Assembly: GCA_026225945.1 (NCBI GenBank)
Contig: JAMJFZ010000702.1
Location: forward strand, 1-64,000
DNA from: Cricetomys ansorgei
Taxonomy: Eukaryota; Chordata; Mammalia; Rodentia; Nesomyidae
Direction: 5' to 3'
Length of the DNA stretch: 64,000 nt
A program made the position numbers and the translations under genes. The stretch's first letter is position 1. Each line of letters starts with the position of its first letter. Shown in pieces: positions 1 to 12,209 of this stretch. The notes under the pieces are model-generated. The model ran no database searches. It was not told the DNA's origin and saw only the letters and a list, made by a program, of their open reading frames with translations.

Positions 1-242
1 TGGCATCCATGAGAAGAAAGAAATCTTAAATTTGTTGTCCATGAAGGGTACAATTAAAAGGAGCATTTTGTTCAATTTCAAACAATAGTTTTCATCACTA
101 AACACCCTGACACAGAGCACTCCTCCATGATTTGACCCTTAGAAAATAAAAGCAGTGGAGTATGAGGGGTGCAAAAAGCCTGGAGATTCTCCCTAGAGTC
201 TCCATGTGTAGAAAACTTCAAGTCAAATGTTACATTATTTGT

Positions 243-461
243 TTTTAATATTTATTTTATTATTTATGCATGTACACATGTGTGTGCATGTGTTTGTGCA
301 TATGTGTGCCATGGTTGCAAAGGCCAGAAGAAAGGGTCAGATGCCCTAGAGCCAGAACTGCCGGCAGCGTGAGCCATTTCACTTGGGGGCTAGGCACCGA
401 ACCTTGGTCCTCTACAAGAACATCAAGTGCTCTTAACCACCGAGAAAACTCTCCAGTTCCT
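243..461 (-). repeat. B3 SINE (tRNA-derived), antisense
   Basis: Read on the minus strand it begins with the tRNA-like head (ctggagagttttctcggtgg, then ttaagagcacttg). It passes the 'ccagaag' body and ends in a T/A-rich tail on the low-coordinate side. This order is typical of B3/B2-superfamily SINEs. The similarity is by memory of the family consensus. Confidence 0.8.
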
Positions 462-1504
462 AAAATGCCATTCTTGCTCTTGTATTTTTTCCCTTGCATA
501 TAAATAATAGAAAAAATAGGCCTTCCCCAAGTCTGGGGAGTCATTTACCACTTAATAGTCAAACACTTGTAAACAATATTAAAATGTGGATGCACTGAAT
601 CTTGCTGTTTTAAAGAAATTTCAGAGCAAATATAGACAATCTTCTAAACTCTGAAATTATGACAGATACCTAGGAGCCCAGGTGACTAAGGGCTTTGTTG
701 TGTTTTGTTATATTTTCAATCAGACTTAGTGTCAAAATAACTGGGATACTTGAACTTCTCACCAAGAAACTCATGGAATTAAAAAAAAGCCCTCAAACCA
801 AGCAAGATTCATTTAGAAACTCTTGTTTGGATTCCCTAAGAGGAAGAAATGGCCTCATCCTTATAGCATTTTTTCTTTCCCTTTTTGGCACAAACTGGTA
901 GTTTGTGTTTGTGTTCTCATAACTGTTGCCACCTCCATTTATGGAGATTTGCTTCCTACATTCCAGCATGCCGTGTGTACCTTGAATGAATGGGTGATAT
1001 AACTAAAAATTTTTATTTTCTTGGAATATCACTTTGTTCGAACTAGAAATAAATGGTGAGATTAAACACGATCAGAGCTCATGCCAGCCCTAGGGAATGT
1101 GTCTGCCTCAACTCGGGATTTACAGTCACTGTAATTTTAATCAGATTTGAATGTAATAGTGATTCATAATTTTCCACTGAGCCCTTTTCTCCTTTCTTTG
1201 TAAAAGTAAAACCTCCCAAACAAGAGAAATTAAGAAAGAGAATAGTATAGTTGCTGTGGTTACATGCAAGGGTTCATCTGCACACACAGTCTCTTCCTTT
1301 TTGCCAACACAGACTCACAACTATGGCTATGCTTGTCCTTAAAATCCAATTGTCACATTTGTTCCTCCAATCCAAGTGGCTGGAAATAGACACCATTAGG
1401 AAATACTTTAGTTCTGGCCCCAGATCTTTATCAACTAACTTCCAATAAACTATGTGGTCTCTATCTTAAACAATCTACATGATAGTTTCTTATAAAAATG
1501 TGAG

Positions 1505-2818
1505 AAGCACAATGGAGTATTACACAGTTATTAAAAAATGACAACATAAACTTTGCAGGTAAATGGATGGAATTAGAAAAAAAATCATCCTCAATGATGT
1601 AACCCAGTCCCAGAAAGATAAACATTATATATGTGGATATTAACTCTTAAGTAAAGGAGAAAGGTGCTAATATCCATAGACACAGAGAAATTATGCAACA
1701 AGTAGGGACCCAGTCTCAACACAGAGATCTCCCTGGTAAAGTGGAAATAGAACAGAGAGTGCAGGGTGTCTGAGGGGAGGATAGGAATAGCAGTGAATGG
1801 CATCAGTAGGAGAGGAATGGAGGGAGAAAATATAAGGAGAGACAACCAGAATTAGGGGCAACTAGGGGGTGATCAGGAGACCTGGTGTAGTGGCAACTCA
1901 CAGGAATGTAAGAGGGAGACCCAAGCAAGCACCTCTCTTAATGGGCGATAGGGAGCCTAAACAGGCCATCTCCTGTGGCCAGGCAAGGCTTCTAGTGGTG
2001 AGACTGGGACACCATCCCAGCCACAAAACCTCCAAACTATGGCCTATCCTCCTGGCAAGATCCTCTTTGACAATGAAAGGGCAGAACTCCATGCCAAAGG
2101 AGGGTACCACTGCCTGAAACTGCAGGGCAGGTCAAGAACTAGGGACTGGATAACCTGGAGAAGATTTCAAACGGTGTTGGGCTCTGCTCCTAGATCTAGA
2201 CCCTAGCCCAGGCCTCACCAGAGAGGCCCCCTCCAGCAGCTGATGGGAGCATATGAAGAGGCCTAGGGCCAAACATTGTGCAGAGATCATGGAGAACCAT
2301 GGAAGAAAGAAAGGAGGGATGGAGGAAACCAGAGGGGTCAACAACAGCAGAAGAACATGCTCTACTATGTCAACTGAATAGCACTCATAGGGGTCCACAG
2401 AGACTGAAGGGAGAGACAGAAAACCTGCAGGATCCTCTAAATACATCTTATAGCTGTCTGGATTAGTGATCTTGAGAAACTTCTACAGGCTGGAGTGAGG
2501 GAGTCTCTGACCCTTTAACTGCCCTTGGGATCCTTTTGCTCTGCCGGGTTGCACGGCCCACCCTTGATGTAGGGATTGTGCCTGGCCTTGTTCCATCTTG
2601 TTATGCCATGCCCTGTTTGAGTGGTAACCCTGGGGTGGTGGGTGGGGAACAGGGAACTGTTTTTCTCTGGGGAGAAGGGGGGATGTTTGTGAGTGGTGAT
2701 GGGGGTAGATATGGGGGAGAGGGGAGATAGGGGGAGCTTTGGAGGTGGAGGGAGGGGAGAAGGGTATCAGGATGTATTATAGAAGTTGTATGAGAGAAGA
2801 AAAAATTTAAAAAGGAAA
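1505..2818 (+). mobile_element. 5'-truncated L1 (Lx-like): ORF2 C-terminal remnant plus 3' UTR
   Basis: 1512-1645 corresponds to the last ~45 codons of L1 ORF2 (…ggatggaattagaa…gtaacccagtcccagaaaga…gtggatatta). It is broken by several stop codons and small changes, so no enzyme can be made. From there to about 2800 is the G-rich rodent L1 3' UTR (runs such as ggtggtgggtgggg and tagggggagctttggaggtgg). It ends in an A-rich tail at about 2798-2818. It is inserted in the sense orientation relative to Fmn2, and its poly(A) region could in principle act as a weak polyadenylation site. Confidence 0.78.
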
Positions 2819-5800
2819 AGACTGTGAGGAGCTTGAATTAAATTATTTTAGCTGTCACTTCATTTCTACAGATCCATAATTCTTAGTGATAATTTTATGA
2901 AGTTAACAAAAGTTATGCAATTTATTTTTATTTTTATAATAATTAGAACATTCTGATATGTCAGGGGTAAAAAAATAATGATGTGTCTTTACCAAAATCC
3001 AATCTATGTGAAATGCTGTATATAATTTTTATCAATTGTTCTGTGCAGGAATCAGCTCTGGAAAATATTATCATCATCAACATCATCATCTTTATAACAA
3101 TTCCATATGTTATGTAGTAGAATCAAGGCAGTAATGCTAAGGGAATTTCTACTATAGGATAGTTAGTGAATGGCCAAGATCAGAGTCAAACCCAGGCTCT
3201 TTGTCCTTTTCAGTTATGCTTAGAATCTGTGTAGTGACTGCCTATCACATTTCACTTTGAAGAGTCTATTGGTTTTCTTTACACTCTTCAAGACATTTAA
3301 CTTTGAGTTTGTTTGTATACATTTAATGAGTAGTAATTAATTCCTTACATATAGCAGAGTTTGCCTTACATATTATGGTACAGTAAACATTACTACAATA
3401 ACTATGTCCAGAAAGAACTTTGTTATGAAGGAATTATAATACAAAAGAATGTATTGACAATGTTACATATCATGTACTGTGAAACATAAGGACAAGTGTG
3501 GTTTGGATGCAAGGAAAGGGGTGTGTAAAAGGACATCTTGAAAATAAAAGTCAGTTTCAATCTGTACAACTAGCTGTGAAAAGACTTGGAACGGGAAAAT
3601 CATTTAGTGCAGTGAAAACAGGCAATTCGTTATAATGTTTATTTGCAATATTATTATATACAACATTAGAGATTAAGGCATTGAATGCTCTAAGAATTAA
3701 GGAGAGGTCCTCATGGCTGAAGGACAGGGTGTATGACAGATACATGGAGATGAAACTGAAAAACTCAGTAATTGGGAAGCCCCCAGTGTCTCACACTAAA
3801 GATACAACACTATCCTGATGACGTTAAGGAGTCCTTTGAAACTTTGAAACATAAAATTTTGCAGCAGTAAGGAGGTACCACTGAGGCAGGGAGTAGATGT
3901 GTCTTTCTACAGCTAGGAAGAAAAGGATGGAATCTACTCCAGTAAAATCAGGTGACTCCCAGTCATAGAAAGAGCCAACTGTAGCAGTAAAGAGAAGTGG
4001 TCGGAAATGAGAGCATTGAGGATACATAGGAAGGATGGAAAGGATTTGGGTGGATGAACAGATGCTGGAAGTAGAAGAGAAGAGGAGTGATTGGCTGTGC
4101 CTCCAGACTTTCTAAGAAGACCTGCACAGTGGGTGGTGGCTGTCTCCAACCTTGGAAAGCCAGCTCAGAGAGAGAGAGAAACCCTTTTGTAGAAAGGCTC
4201 ACTTTAGTTGTAATGTGTCATTCTTGGGCTGCCTGTGAAGTTCTTTTAGATGGAGAAAAGTTCCTACCTATACCAAATACAACCTAGTACTAATCTTGGA
4301 TAATTAATCTGTATCTATAGAAAATGTGGATGCAACCATAGAAAGAAACCTTTGTCAAATGTGGACAATTTATCAATGCAATTATGCCTGGGAGTATGGC
4401 AGGTATAGTAAGCTCAACCTTATGGTGGGTAAGAAACACAGGCAAAGTTGCGGGGCATCTTTCAAGTTGATAGGTAAATCAGAACAAGAAGTGTGAGGCA
4501 CTGCATGGAGAAGAAAGCAAAAATGGAGAGAAGGAGTATTAAAATACCCATATTGGAAAATAAAAGTCATTTCATTTGACACATGAAAGGGAAGACAGAG
4601 AATACATCACGGAAAATTAGCATATATCATCTTTGATAGCATGGTTCTTATGTGCACTGTGAAAAGCCATGAAAGGGTCTAGCTCTAAGAGGTAAGTTAA
4701 GAGCGTGCAATGCCAGTGGAAATGGGGGGGAAGAGTGAGAAGAGTGTGGAGCGATCATTCAAATGAGAGAGGAGAGGCCAAGAGGGCACTGGCGAACGGG
4801 TTGGGCAAGGCCCAGAGATGTATTTAGAATAGCCGATCCTTTGTGTCTGGGAAACTTGGAGACGTAGCATGCTCAGGGACTGAGAAACTGAATGTGGTGA
4901 TGAGTTGGTATTGGTGAGAAGGGAGAGAAGATGTATTTGTTTCTTTACAACTGAATCTCCAGAGACCTCTAAGAGTTACATCGATCCAAATGTCAGAGAG
5001 GAAGCTCTGTTGAAGATGCTAGATTTGGTATCAGAAAAATAATGGTTAAAAGTATAACTGTAAGCACTTATTGCATGCAGGTATCAACAGATGTACTGTG
5101 TACATTAGTGTACACAGCTCTATTAACTCCCATTAATACAGTCTGAGCAGAAGTGAGATTTGTCTTTATAGATGTCATAAATAGAAACAACATGCTATTT
5201 ATCCGTACTTGTATAATTAGTAAAAATGAGCAGAAGAGCTGGGATTCTAACTTAAATTTATTGTTTAGATGTTCAAAACTAGGGTTTTTTTGTTGCTGTT
5301 GTCTATTTTTGATATTTAATATAGCTTTTCTCTGATTTTTGTGAGGCATGAAAGCTATAAAAAGGAGAGATTACAAAATGAAAATAGAAAATGGGATAAG
5401 AATGTTACCTTTGAGAAACCAAACAATGACAAACAACTAAAGAATAAATGCAGTAGAAAAACATTGTCCAGGGAAGAACAAAGGCTGCTCTGGAAAGAAA
5501 GAGTAAGAAAGTACTGAAGAAAGTGTTGCCCCATGTGCTAACTGTAGCCATGCGAATCCAGAAAAGGATTGATTTGAACCCTTTGACTTTGGGAGCAATC
5601 AAGATGTGAGGAGTCCGCGTCAGAGCCATTTCACTGTAGCAAATGTCACAAAAGAGGAAATGATGACTCACAGGGATGTAATGAACTGGAGTCCTTGGGC
5701 AGGGTATTTTGAGAAAATTGACTAACAATGGAAGAAAAAATACCAAGTGTCAACTATAGTGGTTACAGGATGATGGCTCATTGGATATAATTCATTAATT

Positions 5801-6351
5801 CTTTACTTATTTACTTGAATAGAGGTTTATTTAAATATAGTTTTAAGAGGTAAGGGTGAAAAACTTACCAAGAAGTGTGAGTCTTAATTTGTAGAAGTCA
5901 AAGCACATAACCAATACTGCACCAAGGTCTACGGGGAAACAGGAAAGAAGGGATATGCATCTAATGCATAGATAGATGTGTTGACCTTAAACTGGCCAAT
6001 GGTCAGTCTTTGACCACAGAGAGAATGTGCTGGGATGGAAGAGTGCATTTGTAAATTGTTATGGTAAGGGGTGTGCAGCTAATGCTCTGAGCAATTTGAT
6101 TTCTCAATCCAGGCAACTTGTATTATCGTTTCCTAGAGGGCAATAATATGATATGTGGGAGACTGAAAAAAATGTTGACCAGGGCAGGAGATCTGGACGC
6201 CATCTGTAGATATGCGCCCAAGGATAAGACTTCTGAAATGTCAGGGGAGGTTTAACAGGAGTGAATATTAAACTTGAAGAAACTGATATCTGGACTAAGC
6301 AGGGGATAATAAACTTTTAATGGATATGAAGATGTTCAGAAGGAATACCAA

Positions 6352-6650
6352 AGAAGGAGATGGCTCCCTGGGTAAAGTGTGTGCTGTGCAGGCATGAGGA
6401 CCTGAATGCAGACCCCCAATACCCATGTGAAAAGCTGGAGTCACAGTGGCTACAATCCCAACCAAGCTGGAGATAGGAGGATCCCAAGTGCTCATTGGTG
6501 AGGCAGTCTAGCTAATTTGAGAGCTTTCTCAAAATAACACGGAAGTTGATAGAAGACCCCAGACTTCAATCTTGCACTTATATTTGTACATGCACAGGCT
6601 AGTGCATATCCTTACACTCATACACACACACACATACACACAAAATGAAA
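6352..6650 (+). repeat. B4 SINE
   Basis: The tRNA-like head (aggagatggctccctgggtaa … gcatgaggacctgaatgcag) is followed by a B1-like middle (aatcccaaccaagctggag … aggaggatccc). A CA-rich tail ends it. This is the composite order of B4 elements. It is well diverged, hence old. Confidence 0.75.
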
Positions 6651-8048
6651 GATAAAAATGAACTGAGTATTCAACAAAGTAAGAAGCCAAGTCATACCAG
6701 TCAGACATCATAGCCACAGCTGTTTTAGTTATACTGCAGAAGAGGTGGGAGAGAAAAGAGACACAGATATTTCACCTGGAAGCTAGAACAGTCCTCAGAG
6801 GTTGCATGTAGTCTTCCTCAATAGCCTCTGTCTTTCATTCTTTCTGTCTTTCCAGGTTTTACATTTTATAGTATAAAATGGAAACTTCCTGAATATATGT
6901 AGATAACTGTTTGAGGGAAATGGTAGAAGAATAAAAGGAAAATTGGGGGAACATGAAATGGAAGAAATAAAGAACGTGTTGGACAAGATTAGCTATTGTT
7001 TCCATTCAGAGATGGAGAATAAGGAGCAAAATGCTGGTAAGAGATGCTGCAGAGCTGAGGGGATTTGTGTCTAAGCAGACTCTCTGACCTCTAAAGCCAT
7101 CTTCTCAGAGAACACAGAGAGAAAATGATCCACCTCTGCAAGGTGTGACAGCATAAGACATTTGTTTGATCAGGAGATAACCCTGATGGGAAAGAGGGAA
7201 GGCATAAGGCCTAAACAAATACATTGCGTTCCACCCCACATAGAGGAAGTATCCAGGATGCTTCACACCTCCTGGGGAGCTGTTGTTTGTTCATGGTTGC
7301 TGCAGGGTCAGGTGTCATTTTGAACAGTGTAGCTAATGGGGGGTGAGTTGGGAAGAAGGGGTTCAAGAGAAAGTAGGGAGGATAACAGAAGATAAGAGAG
7401 ATGAATATAATCACAGTACATGCTACACATGCATGAAAACATCCAAATATAAAACAAACACAGCCAGCAGAGGGAGTCCAGTAAGTCCTGCAGGCAGTCA
7501 GGCTTTATTTCTTCACTATAAAAATGCAAAACAACAACACAGGAATCCCTCAAGATACCTACCATCACTCACAAATGACTTTCATGGTATTTTACTAAAT
7601 TTCCTTCAGACATTGAACCCTGAAATAATTTGCCACAAAAGACAGAACTTTGTTCTCTTAAACCCAAAGAATCACTAAACTTCAGAATGTTTTATATGTT
7701 TGAAAGACTGGATTCAAAGCAATGAAAGTCAACCAGTGGGACGAGGAACAAGAAATAGGATTGTCTGTTAAGTCATTCTTCATGGATGTGTGGATTTTCC
7801 ATGTATTCTGATCATCTGAAAATACCCTGAAAAGTTTAAAGGATTAGGCGGGATGCACCTCTTAAATGTCTAGTAGCTCTGCCTTACCTCTCATCATCTT
7901 GAGAATGTTTTCCTTAGAGTCTTATGCTCCGACAGTGTCACCCACAAAAAATAGTACACCACTCTTGGCAGGTGGCCAAAGAGAACATTGTGATAATCTT
8001 CATTTTAGATAGTCTTCACAGTATCGCCTCCTTCTTGCCCTGATGTCC

Positions 8049-8194
8049 TTTCTTTATTTAAAGAAAGGGTCTCCGGTAAACCAGGCAGGCCTTGAACTTG
8101 CTTCAAACAAAGGATGAACCTGAATGTCTGATTCTCCTAAGTCCACCCTCAGCTGCTGAGATTATAGACATGTGCCACCATGCCTTGTTTTGTT
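8049..8194 (-). repeat. B1-type (7SL-derived) SINE, antisense
   Basis: The antisense signature includes an A/T-rich tail side, 'aaccaggcaggccttgaactt', 'ctgctgagattatagacatg' and 'tgccaccatgcc'. It is diverged from the modern B1 consensus and is probably an older B1/PB1 copy. Confidence 0.68.
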
Positions 8195-9068
8195 CTGTGC
8201 TCTCTCTAAAGCCTCTAGAAGAGCCAGCTTTCCCTAAGGGGTGTTTTCCTGTCCAGGTGATTGACAGGCCCATTTAGATAAAGTCTTAAGGAGAGAATGT
8301 GCCAGAAAGCCCTGGGTTAGAAAGTGATCTCATATGGATTAGATAGTTTTCAATTAGTGATATACAGTTCAGAATATTATGTCCATGCCCAGAGCCAGAG
8401 ATATTAATCAAGCCCATTCATTTGTCCAGGAATCAGAATCCTGTAATATTATTTTTTGGTTTTATATGCTGTCAATTAGGAGAGAAAAGTCTATCTTTGG
8501 TGACCTCTAAGCCCGTAATATTTTGCTAGCTACTCTAATGGGATTGACACTTTATCTGGGATTAAGGTCTGGCTGCTGACTAACAATGAGCCAGTGAATG
8601 TGAGAGAAAAAGTGTTGAGGCAACAGAGGTGATTCAATTTAAAAGGATGTTCTTCTCTGTGCCAAAGTTCTTGGGAGAGAGGCAGTGTCCAGGAGCCAGA
8701 GGGATTTTGGAAAGTCTTTCTCAGTGGGCCCCTGTGTGCCTTTGTGAGAAGGCTACAATGGGTTTCCACCTCTGCTTAGCTCCAACTTTGCACTTTCTTT
8801 TCAGATATATCAATCTTTCAGATATATCAATCAATGCATTTGCTCTGTTAGCTGATGACTCAGTTTATTCTGCTTAATCACAGAACTTATAGAATGGAGT
8901 GAGTACAGCAGAGGTCACCAGGTGGTATGGGTTCCTAAGAAAGCCCATTCAGCAATTAACATCTTTATTATTGAGGTGAAGCCTCTATTTCAAATTTAGA
9001 ATGTCAAGCAACTGGAGGGAGCAGTGATGTCTTAAAGGATTACAGTAGGGTAGAAAGGCAAAAGAAAT

Positions 9069-9073
9069 GTGTT

Positions 9074-9107
<34 letters not shown>

Positions 9108-9108
9108 C
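9069..9108. repeat. (TG)n microsatellite
   Basis: About 40 bp of TG repeats with two interruptions (TTTG). It is likely length-polymorphic. Confidence 0.95.
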
Positions 9109-10507
9109 AATTCCTTTTTATATTCTGATGACAATATAAGTCTGCATTATTGAATAGCATTGTAATCTTCTAGACATCCTCCAAATATTTATCCTCCTCC
9201 CCTCATGCAAGTTAGCAGGATTTAAGGAAATGTATGACATAAGTGAAGGAATAGATATTTAAAAAAAATGATTTCACAATCATTTAAGTAAAATGAACAG
9301 TTAGATAAAAGAGTTTACAGAGGGATCTACAATGGTGTGGAAGGTGCTCACACAAGACTTTTTTTCAGGATGCTTGATTTTGATTAAAGGTTGAAAGATG
9401 AAAGAGAGGTAATAGGACTAAAGAACTGAGGATAGCTGTGACTTGGAAGGAACCCTGAAGAATTTTTCTAGTTCTGTTGTTTGTGGATGTAGGAAAAAAA
9501 TGAATTACACGAATGAATTGCTAAGGGTTGGAGTATTAGTAGTTTGTATCAGATTTTGAAACTTTCCTTTTTATATCAGAATTCTGGACCTTATAACAAT
9601 ACCAAGTGTGCAGAGAGGGAGAATTTTACTTTTGGCCAAGACTAGAAATGGGAGATAAAGTTGCAAATTAGATTCTCAACCCTTAGGGGAAAGATATTTT
9701 AGTTAGGTTGTAAAAGATGTGAGAAGGAGGCATAGGCAAATACAGGGAAGGATATTCATGTCCTTTATGGGTCTTCTTAGAGATTTCCCAGGAATTGAAT
9801 TGTCTATTTTATAATATTTCTAGTCATTTCTAGACAGTTGACAGTCAACTTCTGGTTGACCTGCAGCCTGTCTTCAGTAAGGTGGGACAGAAATTCAGCC
9901 AGCTTATCAGAACAGTACTCTAGGTGTTAGTTTAAAACAGACTAGGGACTGGACCCTTGGCTCTCATGCCTGTCTATCTTTAGAATCAAATGGTGATCTA
10001 AGGAATAGTTGTGTCCACTGTACCCATCACTTTGTACTTGCCCTAAACTACAAGGAAGTTTGAGTCATGGACCAGGAGGACCCAGTCTTTTAGGGTCTGT
10101 TGTTAGTGTCTTAACTGTGATATAGACATTAGTCACAGTCCAGAGGGCACTCATAGCGATTCTCAGGAATTTGTGTTCTGGAACAAAGAACAGACCAGGG
10201 ACATATGGAGAATGATAGAAATAGATGTGGTTCATTAAGAAAGAGAAGGGGAAGGCTCTCAGGAGAATGAGAATGGGAAAGAAAGCTAGAGAGATCCTGG
10301 GTTCAAGGTCCCTGGACCATGAGAGTGTCCATCTTATAGAGCTCATTTACATAGAAACCACCTTCTCTAGTATCTGAAGATGGAAGATCTTTTTTCTGTT
10401 TATGCAATGTTTGGTTATATGTAACCTATGGCCATTGGGGTTTCCAGTCTTTCTCTTCCATTGGTTCCTTCAATTGTCAATATTTTAATAATTACAATGT
10501 TTTGTTT

Positions 10508-10965
10508 TTCTTTGAGAATCTTATACATGCATACCATACATTTTGATTACCTCACATGAGTGTGGAACACAGTGAATTTACCAGGGACTACACCTCTAAA
10601 GAAAACCGAGCTTGTCCCCCTTAGCAGCCATCAATTGACATAGGCACCTAGGCTATGAGTGGGGTCTTGTGTGTACCTCCCCTGCCAGTGCTGGAATGTT
10701 GACTGGCTTGGTGTTATTCAGGCAGCCACAGCTGTGTGGGTTCTTGAGCACAGCATTCCCCTATTGTCATGCCTACATGACATGATTCACTGTAGCCCTC
10801 CAGACCTCTGACTCTTATAGGCTTTGTGCCTCTTCTTCAATGTTCCCTGAGCCTTGCAGGGAGAGAGTGTAATATAGATGTGCAGTGTATTTCTGAGCAG
10901 GCCACAGATGTTTGTTCTAGTACCTTGCCACTTGCCTGTCTTGATGCCTCTGGAACCTCCCTTTC
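10508..10965 (-). mobile_element. Rodent L1 3'-UTR-type fragment, antisense
   Basis: On the minus strand this ends with the caaaatgtatggtatgcatg … attctcaaag tail. Upstream of that it contains blocks I associate with rodent L1 3' UTRs: 'ttaccagggactacacctct', 'agcagccatcaattgac' and 'tgctggaatgttgactggct' on the + strand. No ORF2 coding part is recognised. The family assignment is from memory; the upstream boundary is approximate. Confidence 0.55.
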
Positions 10966-11059
10966 TGCTGTATTCTCCCTCCTTAGTCGTACTTGTCTTC
11001 TCTGGAGAAATAACAAAGCACTTAATGTAGTCCTGCTGTAGAGCTGTTTCCTGTTTTAA

Positions 11060-11268
11060 AAATTCTTTAGACTTAATTTACTTTATCTTATATGTGGGAG
11101 TGTTTTGCCTGCATGTGTATATCACATGTGTCAGTGCCTGCCAGAAAAGGATTCCCTGGAACTGGAGCCATGGGTAGTTTTGAGCCACTGTGAATTCTGG
11201 AAACAGAACCAGGGCCTTCTGGAAAAGCAGCAAGTTCTCTTGACTGTTGAGCCATCTTTCCAGGCCTC
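11060..11268 (-). repeat. B3 SINE, antisense
   Basis: The tail side (attctttagacttaattta) is followed by 'tgttttgcctgcatgtgtat', 'cctggaactggagcc' and the tRNA-like head 'ttgactgttgagccatcttt'. This is a full-length, moderately diverged copy. Confidence 0.82.
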
Positions 11269-11569
11269 ACACATAGCTGAAAACATTTTTATCTTTTTCC
11301 TCCTCAGGATGACTTCTATTTTCTGGTCAAATTTATTGCCTGTTTTATCGGCTGATACCTTTGCCTGTGCCTCTCTCTCTGCCTTTCCCTAGTACTGGGT
11401 CTGAGAGGGTCAATGTCAGTCTCTGATGTTTCTAGGCCCAAATGGTGGTGGCACTTTGGGTTACTCACTGCTTCTTCAGAGAATCCTCCTCGGAGGGAAA
11501 ATAAAAAGGAGTTAATTGAATCTCAAATGGTTGGAGGTTCCTTTCAGATGGAGAATGTGTAGTCAGTCA

Positions 11570-11967
11570 TGTTGGGCCGTATGAGGCCTATTGTCCGAGA
11601 ACAAGCAGGCCCGATTTCCGACACCTGTCTTTCTTATGCATAGCGGTGACTCAGCATAGCCGGCTCTGCCTAGAAACTGCCACTTAACAGAACTCCACTG
11701 GCCTGCGGCTCTCACATCACTTTACTCCTCCCTCCTACGTAAGCTCACCCCATCCTGTGTACCGCCCCCTCTCCCTCGGCCTATTTAAGGGGCTGACTTC
11801 TTCAGTAAAATGAGTTTCTGCTTCCACAGTTTTCCCAGCTCTCTGTGTGTCTTTTCTCCTGATGGGGGAGTGGTCAGGCCTTCGATACTCACCATCCCTC
11901 TCAGCCCCGAGGGGGACAGGCTGGTCCCACTTCCCATCAATGACTTGTTTTTTCGGGATGCTTGACA
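11570..11967 (+). mobile_element. Solo retroviral LTR (ERVK-like), sense, just upstream of the Fmn2 exon
   Basis: It begins TGTTGGG and ends TTGACA, flanked by a near-perfect 6-bp target duplication (cagtca 11564-11569, cagtaa 11968-11973). A 6-bp duplication is typical of ERVK-type integration. Promoter-like features are a TATA-like ctatttaag at 11781-11789, a tgactcagca AP-1-like site at about 11647, and a tacgtaa CRE-like half at about 11737. There is an AGTAAA polyadenylation-like hexamer at 11804-11809. No internal gag/pol sequence adjoins, so it is a solo LTR. It ends 242 bp upstream of exon 12210 in the same orientation, so it could serve as an alternative promoter or a premature poly(A) signal. 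Confidence 0.72.
11781..11789 (+). promoter_or_regulatory. TATA-like box of the LTR
   Basis: ctatttaag lies inside a GC/pyrimidine-rich context, 212 bases from the LTR start, a usual U3 position. Transcription would begin near 11810 and run toward the Fmn2 exon. Activity is inferred, not shown. Confidence 0.45.
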
Positions 11968-12209
11968 CAGTAATAGAGACCATTCTCTTCTGAGGCAAGA
12001 GATATTAGGGAGAGTGAGAGAGCAGATGTCTGCTGCTCTTTCCTGAGTGGTGTTTGGCCTCACACTGCACTTTCATTCATTAGGCTCCTTTCTGCACACA
12101 AATAGCCTTGGAGATTGTTGCTCACTGGTGATATTTACTGCCCTCTCTCTGGAGAGTTCTGAGCAGGTGATCTGCCAACCCCCATCTAATGACTGTGTTT
12201 CATGCGCAG

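Larger units (their letters stand above)
1..12209 (+). other. Fmn2: Fmn2 intron (3' part of the intron preceding exon 12210)
   Basis: No exon-like sequence is recognised here. Dated repeats are a B3 (243-461), an L1 3' end (1505-2818), a B4 (6352-6650), an antisense B1 (8049-8194), a TG repeat (9069-9108), an antisense L1 3' UTR (10508-10965), an antisense B3 (11060-11268) and an LTR (11570-11967). The stretches 462-1504, 2819-6351, 6651-8048, 8195-9068 and 9109-10507 are AT-rich unique-looking sequence in which I see nothing further. The exceptions are a short ATC-repeat patch at about 3070-3091 and a short direct repeat of cagatatatcaatc at about 8803-8832. The first coding exon of Fmn2, GC-rich in other mammals, is not in the window. 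Confidence 0.85.

Noticed and set aside
1512..1645. A functional L1 ORF2 or reverse transcriptase
   Set aside because: Only the last ~45 codons are present, with stops. The rest is 3' UTR.
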